Counted from the first letter of the stretch, positions 27,080 through 36,198 are shown. The stretch is DNA of 64,000 nucleotides from Lachnoclostridium sp. UBA5725 (GCA_002419585.1 DIGJ01000002.1:426783-490782); one strand, 5' to 3'. The notes: generated by a model from the sequence alone, not told the origin. Numbers and translations are program-made.

Positions 27080-27126
27080 ATATATGAGTAGTAATTTTGA
27101 TACTTTATAGAAAGGATTGCCAAATT

Positions 27127-27777
27127 ATGCTAGAAAAATACAGAATTGTTTATTCTGGCGGAGTAAATGAAATTGTTGAAAAAAAATCGAGATTTATTGC
27201 GACAACATGTCCGGTTACTACCGAAGAAGAAGCCAATCTTTTTATAGAGTCCATACGAAAAAAATATTGGGATGCTTCACACAATTGTTTTTCTTATGTA
27301 ATTGGAGACAAGCATCAGGTACAACGCTATAGTGATGATGGAGAACCATCTGGAACGGCAGGAAGGCCGATATTGGATGTTTTGCTAGGTGAAGATATTC
27401 ATAATGTAGTAGTAGTAGTAACCAGATATTTTGGTGGGACATTATTAGGAACGGGCGGTTTGGTCAGAGCTTATTCAAAAGCAGCACAGGCAGGCCTTTT
27501 AAATAGCGAGATTGTGGAAAAGAATCTCGGAATGATATATGAAATCGAAACGGATTATAATGGCATTGGAAAACTACAGTATATTGTAGGGCAGATGGAA
27601 CTTAGTACAATAGATACACAATATTCCGATATTGTTAAGATGCAAGTTATCGTGCCACAAAAAGATTGTAATTTGTTTGAAAAAAAAGTAACGCAAGCGA
27701 GCAATGGGAAAGCCAGAATGGATGCACAAAAAGAAATGTATTATTGCATTTTAAATGGGAAACTATTATTAGTTTAA
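27127..27777 (+). CDS. YigZ/IMPACT family protein (UPF0029)
   Basis: 216 aa. N-terminal IMPACT domain with the family block ASHNCFSYVIGD, RYSDDGEPSGTAGRPIL and VVVVTRYFGGTLLGTGGLVRAYSKAAQAGL (quoted in part), followed by the small ferredoxin-like C-terminal domain. Start ATG 27127 chosen because GAAAGGA lies ten bases before it; the upstream TTG at 27097 is unsupported. YigZ relatives are linked to translation control and proline peptidase-like activity, but the biochemical role is not settled. Its stop overlaps the convergent DUF4250 gene's stop by four bases. Confidence 0.9.
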   Translation: MLEKYRIVYSGGVNEIVEKKSRFIATTCPVTTEEEANLFIESIRKKYWDASHNCFSYVIGDKHQVQRYSDDGEPSGTAGRPILDVLLGEDIHNVVVVVTRYFGGTLLGTGGLVRAYSKAAQAGLLNSEIVEKNLGMIYEIETDYNGIGKLQYIVGQMELSTIDTQYSDIVKMQVIVPQKDCNLFEKKVTQASNGKARMDAQKEMYYCILNGKLLLV

Positions 27778-27950
27778 ACAAATCGATTAGTGGTGCTGTC
27801 ATATGTATAATCGATTAATTCAAGCTTTTTGATAAGAGCGTCTTTATTAATGTCGAGGGATAAACACAAATCTTCCAAATCATAATAAAAGTCGCGAAGC
27901 TGTGTGTTAATAAAACTTAGTAGGATCATAGGATCATTTGGAATTTTCAT
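27774..27950 (-). CDS. Small DUF4250-like protein
   Basis: 58 aa from the ATG at 27950 (a start at 27971 adding seven residues is also possible; AAGG sites precede both). The sequence MKIPNDPMILLSFINTQLRD followed by LEDLCLSLDIN and a Lys-Leu-rich helix fits the DUF4250 pattern I recall (PxDPxxLLSxxNTxLRDxY). Helical, soluble, no cysteine. Function unknown in the family. Convergent with the yigZ-like gene, overlapping stop codons. Confidence 0.7.
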   Translation of the reverse strand: MKIPNDPMILLSFINTQLRDFYYDLEDLCLSLDINKDALIKKLELIDYTYDSTTNRFV

Positions 27951-28084
27951 GCAGTTTATACCTTCTTTCATCGTTATCCTTATTTGTGCGATGCTTTTAG
28001 CATAGCAGTTTGTATCATAAAATCAGCAGTATTTTATCATAGGGAATAAAAAAATGCAAGGAAGAAACATTTAGGAGAACAATC

Positions 28085-29401
28085 ATGGATTTATTTGAAT
28101 ACATGCGGGAAACCAATCAAGAGAAAGAGTCTCCCCTGGCAAGTCGGTTAAGGCCAACCACGCTAGAAGAAGTAGTTGGCCAAGAGCATATTATAGGAAA
28201 AGATAAATTGCTATATCGTGCAATAAAAGCAGATAAATTAAGCTCCATCCTATTTTATGGACCGCCAGGAACCGGTAAGACAACATTAGCAAAAGTTATT
28301 GCCAATACTACAAGCGCTGAATTTAAGCAAATCAATGCGACCAGTGCTGGTAAGAAAGATATGGAAGAAGTTATCACCCAGGCGAAGCAAACGAATGGGA
28401 TGTATGGGAAAAAGACCATTCTATTTATCGACGAGATTCATCGATTTAACAAAGGGCAGCAAGATTACCTGCTACCATTTGTAGAGGATGGTACCATCAT
28501 TTTAATTGGTGCAACGACAGAAAATCCTTATTTTGAAGTAAATCGAGCATTGATTTCAAGGTCCATTGTATTTGAACTAAAAACACTGGAAAAGAACGAT
28601 ATAAAAAAGTTGATTCTACGTGCTATAAAAGATGAAGAAAAAGGGCTTGGAGCGTACAAAAGCATTATTGAAGAGGATGCACTTGAATTCTTATCGGATG
28701 TATCAAACGGGGATGCAAGAGCTGCTCTAAATGCCATTGAACTTGGTGTTTTAACAACGAAGCGAAGTGAGGATGGAGCGATTCATATTACGATTGATGT
28801 AGCTTCGGAGTGCATTCAAAAGAGAGTACTTGGCTATGATAAAAAAGGGGACAACCATTATGACACGATTTCTGCCTTTATCAAAAGTATGAGAGGGTCT
28901 GACCCGGATGCTGCTATCTATTATCTGGCAAGAATGCTTTATGCAGGGGAAGATATTACCTTTATCGCAAGACGGATTATGATTTGTGCAGCAGAAGATG
29001 TATCCAATGCTGATCCAAATGCTATTGTGGTTGCAACGGCAGCAGCACAAGCAGTTGAACGAATTGGAATGCCAGAAGCCCAGATTATTCTGGCACAGGC
29101 AGCTGCCTATGTGGCCTGCGCGCCAAAGAGTAACTCAGCAGTCAATGCAATCTTTGATGCGATGCGAGTCGTTTCGGAAGAAAAAACAGATTCCATTCCA
29201 GTGCATCTTATGGATGCGCACTACGGTGGAGCGAAAAATTTAGGTCACGGAATTGGTTACAAATATGCACATGATTATGAAAACCATTATGTAGAGCAGC
29301 AATATCTGCCAGATAACTTGGTTGGTAGAAAATTTTACCAGTTATCGAATAACGGCTATGAAAAAGAGATACAGAATTGGTTTTTGCACATAAAAAAATA
29401 A
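28085..29401 (+). CDS. rarA: Replication-associated recombination protein A (AAA+ ATPase)
   Basis: 438 aa, RarA/MgsA/WRNIP1 family clamp-loader-like ATPase. Visible: SRLRPTTLEEVVGQEHIIG, Walker A GPPGTGKTT near residue 60, Walker B LFIDEIHRFNKGQQDYLLP, sensor GATTENPYFEVNRALISR, then the helical tetramerisation domain (RRIMICAAEDVSNADPNAI, HYGGAKNLGHGIGYKYAH). It acts at stalled replication forks. AGGAGAA precedes the ATG. Stand-alone gene. Confidence 0.95.
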   Translation: MDLFEYMRETNQEKESPLASRLRPTTLEEVVGQEHIIGKDKLLYRAIKADKLSSILFYGPPGTGKTTLAKVIANTTSAEFKQINATSAGKKDMEEVITQAKQTNGMYGKKTILFIDEIHRFNKGQQDYLLPFVEDGTIILIGATTENPYFEVNRALISRSIVFELKTLEKNDIKKLILRAIKDEEKGLGAYKSIIEEDALEFLSDVSNGDARAALNAIELGVLTTKRSEDGAIHITIDVASECIQKRVLGYDKKGDNHYDTISAFIKSMRGSDPDAAIYYLARMLYAGEDITFIARRIMICAAEDVSNADPNAIVVATAAAQAVERIGMPEAQIILAQAAAYVACAPKSNSAVNAIFDAMRVVSEEKTDSIPVHLMDAHYGGAKNLGHGIGYKYAHDYENHYVEQQYLPDNLVGRKFYQLSNNGYEKEIQNWFLHIKK

Positions 29402-29429
29402 AAGAAGCGCATTTTTTGAAAATTTAGTA

Positions 29430-29458
29430 TTGTAAAATGGAAAACATACTGATACAAT
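29430..29458 (+). promoter_or_regulatory. Promoter of the Nudix-like gene
   Basis: TTGTAA (29430-29435), 17-bp spacer, TACAAT (29453-29458). The -10 ends one base before the upstream in-frame ATG at 29459, which argues that translation starts at 29477 instead and that the leader is only about a dozen bases. Confidence 0.55.
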
Positions 29459-29476
29459 ATGCGGGAGGCGATGATA

Positions 29477-29872
29477 ATGGAGAATTGTAAGTTATTAGTA
29501 AAAGGAATTGTAAGAAGTAATAATAAGTTTCTAATCGTAGCAAAGTGGTACGATGACTGTATTGCAAACCCATACCAATGGCAATTTATAGATGGAAGTG
29601 TAGGACACGGCGAATCTCCAGATGCAGCGGTTATTCGATTGATTCAAGAACAAACGGGAATCACCTCAGAAATTAATCGTATTATCTATACATGGTCTTT
29701 CATGGTTGGGGATACCCATAAGGTAGGAATTGCTTATGACTGTATTGCAGAACAAGATACCATTATATTATCAGAAGATTTGAATGATGCAAAATGGATT
29801 ACAAGAGAAGAGTTTGCGCAATACATTGATAATGATAGAGTGTTACAAGATTTTTTGAAGGCTGAATACTAG
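29477..29872 (+). CDS. Nudix-fold protein with a degenerate Nudix box
   Basis: 131 aa. GGGAGG at 29462-29467 fits the ATG at 29477. Fold features: VKGIVRSNNKFLIVAKW, WQFIDGSVGHGESPDAAVIRL and DAKWITREEFAQYI. The Nudix box G-x5-E-x7-REUxEExGU here reads G-SVGHG-E-SPDAAVI-RLIQEQTGI: the first box Glu after Arg is Leu and the second Glu of the EE pair is Gln, both normally metal-binding or structural. It may bind a nucleotide-type ligand without hydrolysing it, or be a weak hydrolase. It lies 18 bases before pyrC, so could be cotranscribed with the pyrimidine genes. Confidence 0.78.
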   Translation: MENCKLLVKGIVRSNNKFLIVAKWYDDCIANPYQWQFIDGSVGHGESPDAAVIRLIQEQTGITSEINRIIYTWSFMVGDTHKVGIAYDCIAEQDTIILSEDLNDAKWITREEFAQYIDNDRVLQDFLKAEY

Positions 29873-29890
29873 GTTTAAAGGTGGTAAATC

Positions 29891-31174
29891 ATGAAGACAA
29901 TGATTAAAAACGGACATGTAATAGACCCAGCATCTAGAAAAAATGGTTGTTTTGACCTTTTGATTGAAGATGGAATCATTCAAAAGGTAGAAGCATCACT
30001 TGTTGATAAAGCAGATCAAATCATTGATGCAACTGGGCTTTATGTTATGCCTGGTTTTGTTGACCTTCATGTTCATTTTAGAGAACCTGGTTTTGAGAAT
30101 AAAGAAACGATAAAGACGGGATCCATGGCTGCTGCAAAGGGTGGCTTTACCAGTGTTTGCCCAATGCCAAATACGAATCCTTCCATTGATTCCACCCAAA
30201 TGATTGAATATTTAAAGACAAAAGAAAAAGAAGAATCTCTAGTTCATCTCATTCCTGTGGGCGCAGTGACAAAAGGACAACTTGGACTTGAATTAACCGA
30301 TATAAAAGCAATGGCAAAAGCAGGAATGAAAGCCATTAGCGAAGATGGAAAATCCGTAATGGATATCAATATTTATCGTGAAGCCATGAAACTTGCAAAG
30401 GAAGCAGGAATCGTGGTTCTTGCGCATTGTGAAGATAAAAATTTAGTCGGAAATGGTGTTGTAAATGCAGGAAAAGTGGCAGATATGCTAGGAGTTACTG
30501 GTATCACGAACACAGTAGAAGATATCATTGTTGCCAGAGATATTTTATTAGCAAAAGAAACAGGGGCAAAATTACATCTTTGCCATTGCTCTACAAAAGA
30601 TAGCGTAAGTCTGATTGAATGGGCGAAATCCCAGGGTCAGGAGGTAAGTGGTGAGGTATGCCCTCATCATTTTGTTTTATCACAGGAGGATATTCTTAGC
30701 GATGATGCAAACTTTAAGATGAATCCACCACTAAGAAGTACCGTTGACGTAGCAGCTTTAAAAGAAGGATTGAAATCTGGTATCATGGAGGCAATCGCTA
30801 CGGATCATGCACCACATGAAAAAGAGCTGAAAGAAAAATCTATTAAAGAAGCACCGTTTGGAATCGTGGGACTGGAAACAGCCTTTTCTTTGACGATGAC
30901 AGAACTTGTAAATACGGGATACTTATCTCCAATGCAAATGGTAGCTTGCATGAGTTATCACCCAGCTCAAATTATTGGTATTGATAAAGGTACTTTATTA
31001 CCTGGAATGGCAGCGGATATTGTAATTGCAGATCCAACAAAAGAGTATAGTATTCGTGCCAAAGATTTTGTATCAAAGGGGAAAAATACCCCATTTGAGA
31101 ATAGAAAAGTAACTGGAAAAGTAATGATGACGTTAGTTGATGGGAAAACTGTTTATAATGAGAGTATGAATTAA
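29891..31174 (+). CDS. pyrC: Dihydroorotase
   Basis: 427 aa class I dihydroorotase, third step of pyrimidine synthesis (carbamoyl aspartate to dihydroorotate). Zinc ligands visible in DLHVHFREPGFE (about 57-68), HCED (about 178), HLCHCS, and ATDHAPH (about 305). AAAGGTGG precedes the ATG. Followed immediately by a strong terminator hairpin that begins inside its last codons, so it may be a separate unit from pyrF-K-D-E downstream. Confidence 0.96.
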   Translation: MKTMIKNGHVIDPASRKNGCFDLLIEDGIIQKVEASLVDKADQIIDATGLYVMPGFVDLHVHFREPGFENKETIKTGSMAAAKGGFTSVCPMPNTNPSIDSTQMIEYLKTKEKEESLVHLIPVGAVTKGQLGLELTDIKAMAKAGMKAISEDGKSVMDINIYREAMKLAKEAGIVVLAHCEDKNLVGNGVVNAGKVADMLGVTGITNTVEDIIVARDILLAKETGAKLHLCHCSTKDSVSLIEWAKSQGQEVSGEVCPHHFVLSQEDILSDDANFKMNPPLRSTVDVAALKEGLKSGIMEAIATDHAPHEKELKEKSIKEAPFGIVGLETAFSLTMTELVNTGYLSPMQMVACMSYHPAQIIGIDKGTLLPGMAADIVIADPTKEYSIRAKDFVSKGKNTPFENRKVTGKVMMTLVDGKTVYNESMN

Positions 31175-31191
31175 TTTCATACTCTCTTTTT
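31160..31191 (+). terminator. Strong intrinsic terminator at the pyrC stop
   Basis: GAGAGTATGAA (31160-31170) pairs perfectly with TTCATACTCTC (31176-31186), five-base loop, then TTTTT. The pyrC stop codon lies in the loop. It separates pyrC from pyrF and might attenuate; no obvious antiterminator strand was seen. Confidence 0.88.
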
Positions 31192-31241
31192 CTAATAATA
31201 ATCCAACCTAACGTCAAGCCAAAATGGCAGAAGGAGACAAT

Positions 31242-32177
31242 ATGATTCAACAACTTGTAAAACAAATTGAAAAGGCAAAGGCACCGATTGTAGTCGGTCT
31301 GGATCCCATGATGACATTCATACCATCTCACATTCAAAAGAAAGCTTTTGCTGAACATGGAGAAACTTTGGAGGGAGCTGCAGAAGCAATCTGGCAGTAC
31401 AACAAAGGAATCATTGATGCTATTTATGATTTGGTTCCCGCAGTAAAGCCTCAGATTGCTATGTACGAACAATTTGGGCTTCCAGGTCTTCTTAGTTTTC
31501 AAAAGACCGTTAACTATTGCAAAGAAAAAGGACTAATCGTAATTGGTGATATCAAGCGCGGTGATATTGGTTCTACATCTTTAGCATATGCGACTGCACA
31601 TCTTGGTAAAATTAAAATAGGAACAAAAGAAGTATCTGTTTTTGATGAAGATTTTGTAACCGTGAATCCTTATCTTGGAAGTGATGGAGTAATGCCTTTT
31701 GTAGAAGAATGTAAAAAAGAAAATAAGGGAATCTTTGTTTTAGTAAAAACCTCCAACCCTTCCAGTGGAGAATTCCAGGATCAATTAGTGAATGGTGTTC
31801 CACTGTATGAAATTGTTGCTAGAAAAGTAGTAGAGTGGGGTGAAGAGTGTACGCAGCCAGGATCAGCTTATAGTAACGTTGGATGTGTGATTGGAGCAAC
31901 CTATCCTATGATGGCGAAAGCACTACGTGAACTTATGCCAAAACAGTACATCTTAGTACCTGGATATGGAGCCCAAGGAGGTACTGCAGCAGACTTAGTG
32001 CCTTACTTTAATAAAGATGGTCTTGGAGCCATTGTAAATTCTTCCAGAGGAATCATAGCAGCTTATCAGATGAAGGCATATGAAAAATACGGCGAAACAG
32101 CATATGCAGAAGCTTCCAGACAAGCTGTACTTGATATGAAGCTAGATATTATGAATGCAATCGGAGGAAAGCAATGA
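31242..32177 (+). CDS. pyrF: Orotidine 5'-phosphate decarboxylase (type 2)
   Basis: 311 aa, the longer OMP decarboxylase subfamily; makes UMP. Active-site block VIGDIKRGDIGSTSLAYA (about 98-115; the Lys/Asp tetrad) and the phosphate-binding VPGYGAQGGTA near residue 243. The ATG at 31242 is preferred over 31224 because AAGGAG (31231-31236) precedes it by five bases. Its last codons overlap the pyrK start (ATGA at 32174). Confidence 0.95.
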   Translation: MIQQLVKQIEKAKAPIVVGLDPMMTFIPSHIQKKAFAEHGETLEGAAEAIWQYNKGIIDAIYDLVPAVKPQIAMYEQFGLPGLLSFQKTVNYCKEKGLIVIGDIKRGDIGSTSLAYATAHLGKIKIGTKEVSVFDEDFVTVNPYLGSDGVMPFVEECKKENKGIFVLVKTSNPSSGEFQDQLVNGVPLYEIVARKVVEWGEECTQPGSAYSNVGCVIGATYPMMAKALRELMPKQYILVPGYGAQGGTAADLVPYFNKDGLGAIVNSSRGIIAAYQMKAYEKYGETAYAEASRQAVLDMKLDIMNAIGGKQ

Positions 32178-32977
32178 TAGAAAACAGTAAGAATAAGAGT
32201 ATGGAATATGCTACCGTACTAAAAATAGAAGAAATCGCTCCTTCGATGATGGATCTGTGGATTCAAAGTAAAAGCATAGCCGAGTCAACAAAACCAGGGC
32301 AATTCCTTTCCATCTATTGTAAAGATGAAAGCAGACTATTACCTAGGCCAATCAGTATTTGTGAAATTAATCAAACAATAGATGGAATACGACTTATATT
32401 CCGAGTCGTAGGAAAGGGAACAATGGAATTTTCCAATCTATCTGCGGGTGATAGTATAAAGGTATTGGGACCAATTGGAAATGGATTCTCCTTAGAAAGC
32501 AAGCCGGCCCTTATCATTGGGGGAGGCGTAGGTATCCCACCACTTTTGGAACTTTCCAAACGATTAAAAGAAAAAAACATAACAAATGAAATAAGGATTG
32601 TTCTTGGATATCGTGATAATGATCTGTTTTTAAAAGAAGAACTGGAAAAGTATGGCGAAGTTTTTGTCGCTACCGAGGATGGTAGCGTTGGTGAAAAAGG
32701 AACTGTGATGAATGTCTTAGAAAATATGATGTTAAATAATGATTTAATATATTCCTGTGGACCGAAACCAATGTTAAGAGCAGTCAAGAACTTTGCAAAG
32801 GAACGCAATATAAAAGCTCAGATATCGATGGAAGAGAAAATGGCATGTGGCATTGGTGCTTGCCTTGCTTGTGTATGCAAGACGAAAGAGATAGATGAAC
32901 ATAGTAATGTGCATAATAAGCGAGTTTGTGTAGACGGACCAGTATTTTATGCGGATGAAATCGAAATCGATGATTAG
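32174..32977 (+). CDS. pyrK: Dihydroorotate dehydrogenase electron transfer subunit
   Basis: 267 aa. FAD/NAD-reductase fold: RPISICEI (FAD contact), GPIGNGFSL, IGGGVGIPPLLEL (nucleotide-binding glycine loop), SCGPKPMLRAV. The 2Fe-2S site is CGIGACLACVCK with a fourth Cys in KRVCVDGPVF. Passes electrons from PyrD to NAD+, so the pair is the class 1B enzyme. Overlaps pyrF by four bases and is 11 bases from pyrD. Confidence 0.95.
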   Translation: MIENSKNKSMEYATVLKIEEIAPSMMDLWIQSKSIAESTKPGQFLSIYCKDESRLLPRPISICEINQTIDGIRLIFRVVGKGTMEFSNLSAGDSIKVLGPIGNGFSLESKPALIIGGGVGIPPLLELSKRLKEKNITNEIRIVLGYRDNDLFLKEELEKYGEVFVATEDGSVGEKGTVMNVLENMMLNNDLIYSCGPKPMLRAVKNFAKERNIKAQISMEEKMACGIGACLACVCKTKEIDEHSNVHNKRVCVDGPVFYADEIEIDD

Positions 32978-32988
32978 GAGGAAGAAAG

Positions 32989-33891
32989 ATGAATCTAACT
33001 GTAAATATTGCAGGAATAACGATTAATAATCCGGTCATGACGGCATCTGGAACCTTTGGTTCGGGGCTTGAGTATGCTGAGTTTGTTGATTTGAATCGCC
33101 TTGGTGCAGTGGTTACAAAAGGAGTTGCTAACATTCCATGGGAAGGAAATAGGACGCCACGTATCGCGGAAACAAGTGCTGGAATGCTCAATGCAGTAGG
33201 ACTGCAAAACCCAGGAATTGATGTATTTTTAGAAAGAGACCTGCCACATTTACAACGGTTTGATACAAAGAAAATAGTCAATGTATGCGGAAAAAAATTA
33301 GAAGATTACTGCAAGGTCGTGGAAAGACTATCGGATCAACCTGTGGATTTACTAGAAATTAATATCTCCTGCCCAAACGTAAAAGAGGGTGGAATCGCGT
33401 TTGGACAAGATGCAGCATCGATTGAAAACGTGACAAAAGAAGTAAAGAAATATGCAAAACAACCAATAATCATTAAGTTAAGTCCAAATGTAACAAATAT
33501 TTGTGACATGGCAAAAGCCGCTGAATCAGGTGGTGCAGATGCGTTATCCTTAATTAACACACTTACCGGAATGAAAATTGATGTAGAGAAAAGAGACTTT
33601 GCACTTGCAAATAAAACAGGTGGTCTTTCTGGTCCAGCAATTAAGCCAATAGCAGTACGTATGGTTTATCAGGTAGCAAATGCGGTAAAGCTTCCAATCA
33701 TTGGTATGGGAGGAATTCAGACGGCACAGGATGCGCTTGAATTTATTATGGTGGGCGCGAGTGCAGTAGCAGTAGGTACATCAAATTTTGCAAATCCATA
33801 TGCAACGATAGAAGTAGTAAATGGTATCGTAGAGTATATGGAAAGACATCATATCGAAGATATTAACGAACTGATTGGTTGTGTGAAGTAA
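32989..33891 (+). CDS. pyrD: Dihydroorotate dehydrogenase, catalytic subunit (class 1B)
   Basis: 300-aa FMN barrel. MTASGTFGSGLEY near the N-terminus, catalytic cysteine in LEINISCPNVKEGG (about residue 130), LSLINTLTGMKID, and the FMN phosphate loop GMGGIQTAQDALEF with VGASAVAVGT. Oxidises dihydroorotate to orotate, working with PyrK. AGGAGGAAGAAAG before the ATG. Confidence 0.96.
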   Translation: MNLTVNIAGITINNPVMTASGTFGSGLEYAEFVDLNRLGAVVTKGVANIPWEGNRTPRIAETSAGMLNAVGLQNPGIDVFLERDLPHLQRFDTKKIVNVCGKKLEDYCKVVERLSDQPVDLLEINISCPNVKEGGIAFGQDAASIENVTKEVKKYAKQPIIIKLSPNVTNICDMAKAAESGGADALSLINTLTGMKIDVEKRDFALANKTGGLSGPAIKPIAVRMVYQVANAVKLPIIGMGGIQTAQDALEFIMVGASAVAVGTSNFANPYATIEVVNGIVEYMERHHIEDINELIGCVK

Positions 33892-33947
33892 AAAATTATA
33901 AGAGAATTGATTACACGCGCAATAGTTGCGCAGAAAAGAGGATAAAA

Positions 33948-34622
33948 ATGAAAGAATATAAGAAAGAATTTATTGAATTCATGGTAGATTGCGGCGTATT
34001 ACAATTTGGAGATTTTATTACAAAAAGTGGAAGAAAGACACCATTTTTTATAAATACTGGATTCTATCGTACGGGAAAGCAGCTCAAAAGACTAGGTGAG
34101 TATTATGCGAAAGCAATTTGTGATGCTTTTGGAACAGACTTTGATATCCTTTTTGGACCTGCCTATAAAGGAATTCCACTTAGCGTGGCTGCCTCTATGG
34201 CTATGAGTGAACTATATGATGCCAATGTCAGTTATTCCGCCAACCGAAAAGAAGTAAAGGACCATGGCGATACGGGGATTTTATTAGGAAGTAAGATAAA
34301 AGATGGTGATAAAGTGGTAATCATAGAAGACGTGACAACAGCGGGTACTTCAATTAATGAGACACTTCCAATCATAAATGCACAGGGAAATGTGAATATA
34401 CTTGGTCTTGTTGTTTCTGTAGATCGTATGGAACGCGGACTAGGAGAGCAGAGCGCTTTAGATGAGATTAAGGATAAGTATAGCATTTCTACGACTTCTA
34501 TTGTAACCATGAAAGAAGTAGTGGAACATTTATACAATAAGGAGTATAATGGAACCGTCGTAATTGACGATACAATGAAAGAAGCAATTAATCGTTATTA
34601 CGAGCAATACGGAGTAAAATAG
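33948..34622 (+). CDS. pyrE: Orotate phosphoribosyltransferase
   Basis: 224 aa. PRPP-binding motif VVIIEDVTTAGTSINE near residue 120; GPAYKGIPLSVA and SYSANRKEVKDHGDTG fit OPRTase. Start ATG 33948 follows AGAGGATAAAA; a longer open frame back to 33879 overlaps pyrD and has no site. Converts orotate plus PRPP to OMP, the substrate of PyrF. Ends the pyrF-K-D-E run. Confidence 0.95.
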   Translation: MKEYKKEFIEFMVDCGVLQFGDFITKSGRKTPFFINTGFYRTGKQLKRLGEYYAKAICDAFGTDFDILFGPAYKGIPLSVAASMAMSELYDANVSYSANRKEVKDHGDTGILLGSKIKDGDKVVIIEDVTTAGTSINETLPIINAQGNVNILGLVVSVDRMERGLGEQSALDEIKDKYSISTTSIVTMKEVVEHLYNKEYNGTVVIDDTMKEAINRYYEQYGVK

Positions 34623-34639
34623 TAAAGGAGGGCGCAAAG

Positions 34640-34792
34640 ATGGGAGAAAAAATATACTCTACAATGAAGTCAGTGGGGATAACCAATCTAGTCGTAGGTA
34701 TCATTATTATTGTGGCAGGTGTTGCAGCCGGTGTTTCCGTTATTGTAAGTGGTGCAAGACTACTTAATAAAAAATCAGATTTGCTGTTTTAA
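34640..34792 (+). CDS. 50-aa membrane protein after pyrE
   Basis: ATG 34640 to TAA 34792 with AAAGGAGGGCG nine bases before it, 17 bases after pyrE. One long hydrophobic helix (residues about 14-38, IIIIVAGVAAGVSVIVSG) flanked by short polar ends. Unrecognised. The strong ribosome site and placement before a terminator make it a probable real small gene cotranscribed with pyrE. Confidence 0.68.
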   Translation: MGEKIYSTMKSVGITNLVVGIIIIVAGVAAGVSVIVSGARLLNKKSDLLF

Positions 34793-34847
34793 TATTTGTA
34801 ATACAATAAGAAATACCTTTTGTCAAATGATACAATTACTAAATATT

Positions 34848-34893
34848 GCAAAAAAGCTGCTTATGATAGGTATCATAGGCAGCTTTTTTTGCA
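34848..34893. terminator. Bidirectional terminator between pyr genes and corC-like gene
   Basis: GCAAAAAAGCTGC (34848-34860) pairs with GCAGCTTTTTTTGC (34879-34892, one extra T); the loop TATGATA-GG-TATCATA pairs further. Serves both converging genes. Confidence 0.9.
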
Positions 34894-34899
34894 ATCAAT

Positions 34900-36198
34900 T
34901 TAGTTCGTTTCTTCTATTTGTTCCGAAGAAATCTTTATATGAACTTTGTCAATACGGTTTTTGTTAATGTCTTTTACGGTGTAGGTAGCCTGTCCATCAA
35001 TTACAGATTCGCCAACCGTTGGGAGATGCTCCAAGAGGTTAATGATATGACCAGCTATGGAATCATAATCATCCGACTCCAAAGCTAGACCTGTAAATTC
35101 GCTTACTTCATCCAAACGGGCAGTACCCTGGGCAAGGTATTCATTTTGACCGATTTGCTGAATTGGATCAACTTCATCGGTATCATACTCATCACGAATT
35201 TCACCAACGATTTCTTCTAATAAATCTTCCAAAGTGATCAAACCAGCAGTAGAGCCATATTCGTCTAAAACAATCGCTACCGAACTAGAAGCCTTACGAA
35301 GCTCAAGCATAAGTTCAGGAGTCTTTTGAAACTCATACGTAAAATAAGGTTCACGCATAATATTTGCTATATTAAAATCTTCTTTTTTTCCTTTATAAAA
35401 AAACACATCTTTTAAATTAATAATACCAACAACATTATCCCGGCTATCTTTATACACTGGAAGTCTGGAAAATTTGTCTTTTTCAAATACAGATACAAGT
35501 TCATCATAGGAATAATTAATATTCGCAAATGCCATATCAATGTGTGGTACCATAACATCTTTTGCATAGGAATCACCAAAGTCTACCACATTGGTAATCA
35601 TACGTCTTTCTTCACTTTCAATAATACCTTCTTCATGGCTAAAATCAACGATTGTACGAAGCTCACTTTCCGTGATTGCAGAATCTCTGTGGTTTGGGTC
35701 AACACGAAGCAAAATGAGTATTCCTAACGTTATTTTATTCATTACGAAAATGATGGGTGTTAATAGTTGCGTTAAATAGTAGATAACCCCAGCGTACATT
35801 AAAGAAAGCTTTTCAGAGTGCAGGGTTGCAAGAGACTTAGGTGTAATCTCTCCAAATATCAAAATTAGCACAGTCACAATTCCAGTTGCAATACCAATTG
35901 CAAGGCTAGTATTTTTGCCCATTCCTACATCTTTGCAAATATTCATAGCTAATGTGGTAGCTAAAGAAGAGGTGGTCAGGTTTACAACATTATTTCCAAT
36001 TAGAATCGCACTTAACATTTTGGAAGGATTCTCGATCAATTCGCTTACTCTTTTTGCTTTCTTTACACCTTCCTCTGCAAGACTCCGTATACGAAGCTTA
36101 TTTACAGAAGTTAATGCAGTCTCTGCAGAAGAGAAAAAGGCAGATAATCCAATCAGTATAAATAGTATAATCATCTGTCGCACGTCACTCGGGTCCAA
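34900..36198 (-). CDS. CNNM/HlyC-CorC family membrane protein
   Basis: 432 aa. DUF21/CNNM membrane domain (four helices in residues 1-180, with FFSSAETALTSVNK and the GEITPKSLA motif), a CBS pair (about 205-335, VMVPHIDMAFANI and VPVYKD-like FSRLPVYKDSRDNVVGIIN), and the CorC_HlyC C-terminal domain (GTARLDEVSEFTGL onward). Members take part in magnesium/cation homeostasis. Start TTG at 36198 with GGAG about nine bases upstream. Monocistronic, diverging from the phospholipase-like gene. Confidence 0.92.
   Translation of the reverse strand: MDPSDVRQMIILFILIGLSAFFSSAETALTSVNKLRIRSLAEEGVKKAKRVSELIENPSKMLSAILIGNNVVNLTTSSLATTLAMNICKDVGMGKNTSLAIGIATGIVTVLILIFGEITPKSLATLHSEKLSLMYAGVIYYLTQLLTPIIFVMNKITLGILILLRVDPNHRDSAITESELRTIVDFSHEEGIIESEERRMITNVVDFGDSYAKDVMVPHIDMAFANINYSYDELVSVFEKDKFSRLPVYKDSRDNVVGIINLKDVFFYKGKKEDFNIANIMREPYFTYEFQKTPELMLELRKASSSVAIVLDEYGSTAGLITLEDLLEEIVGEIRDEYDTDEVDPIQQIGQNEYLAQGTARLDEVSEFTGLALESDDYDSIAGHIINLLEHLPTVGESVIDGQATYTVKDINKNRIDKVHIKISSEQIEETN

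Noticed and set aside
27097..27126. Upstream TTG start for the yigZ-like gene
   Set aside because: GAAAGGA lies after it and the family N-terminus matches the ATG at 27127.
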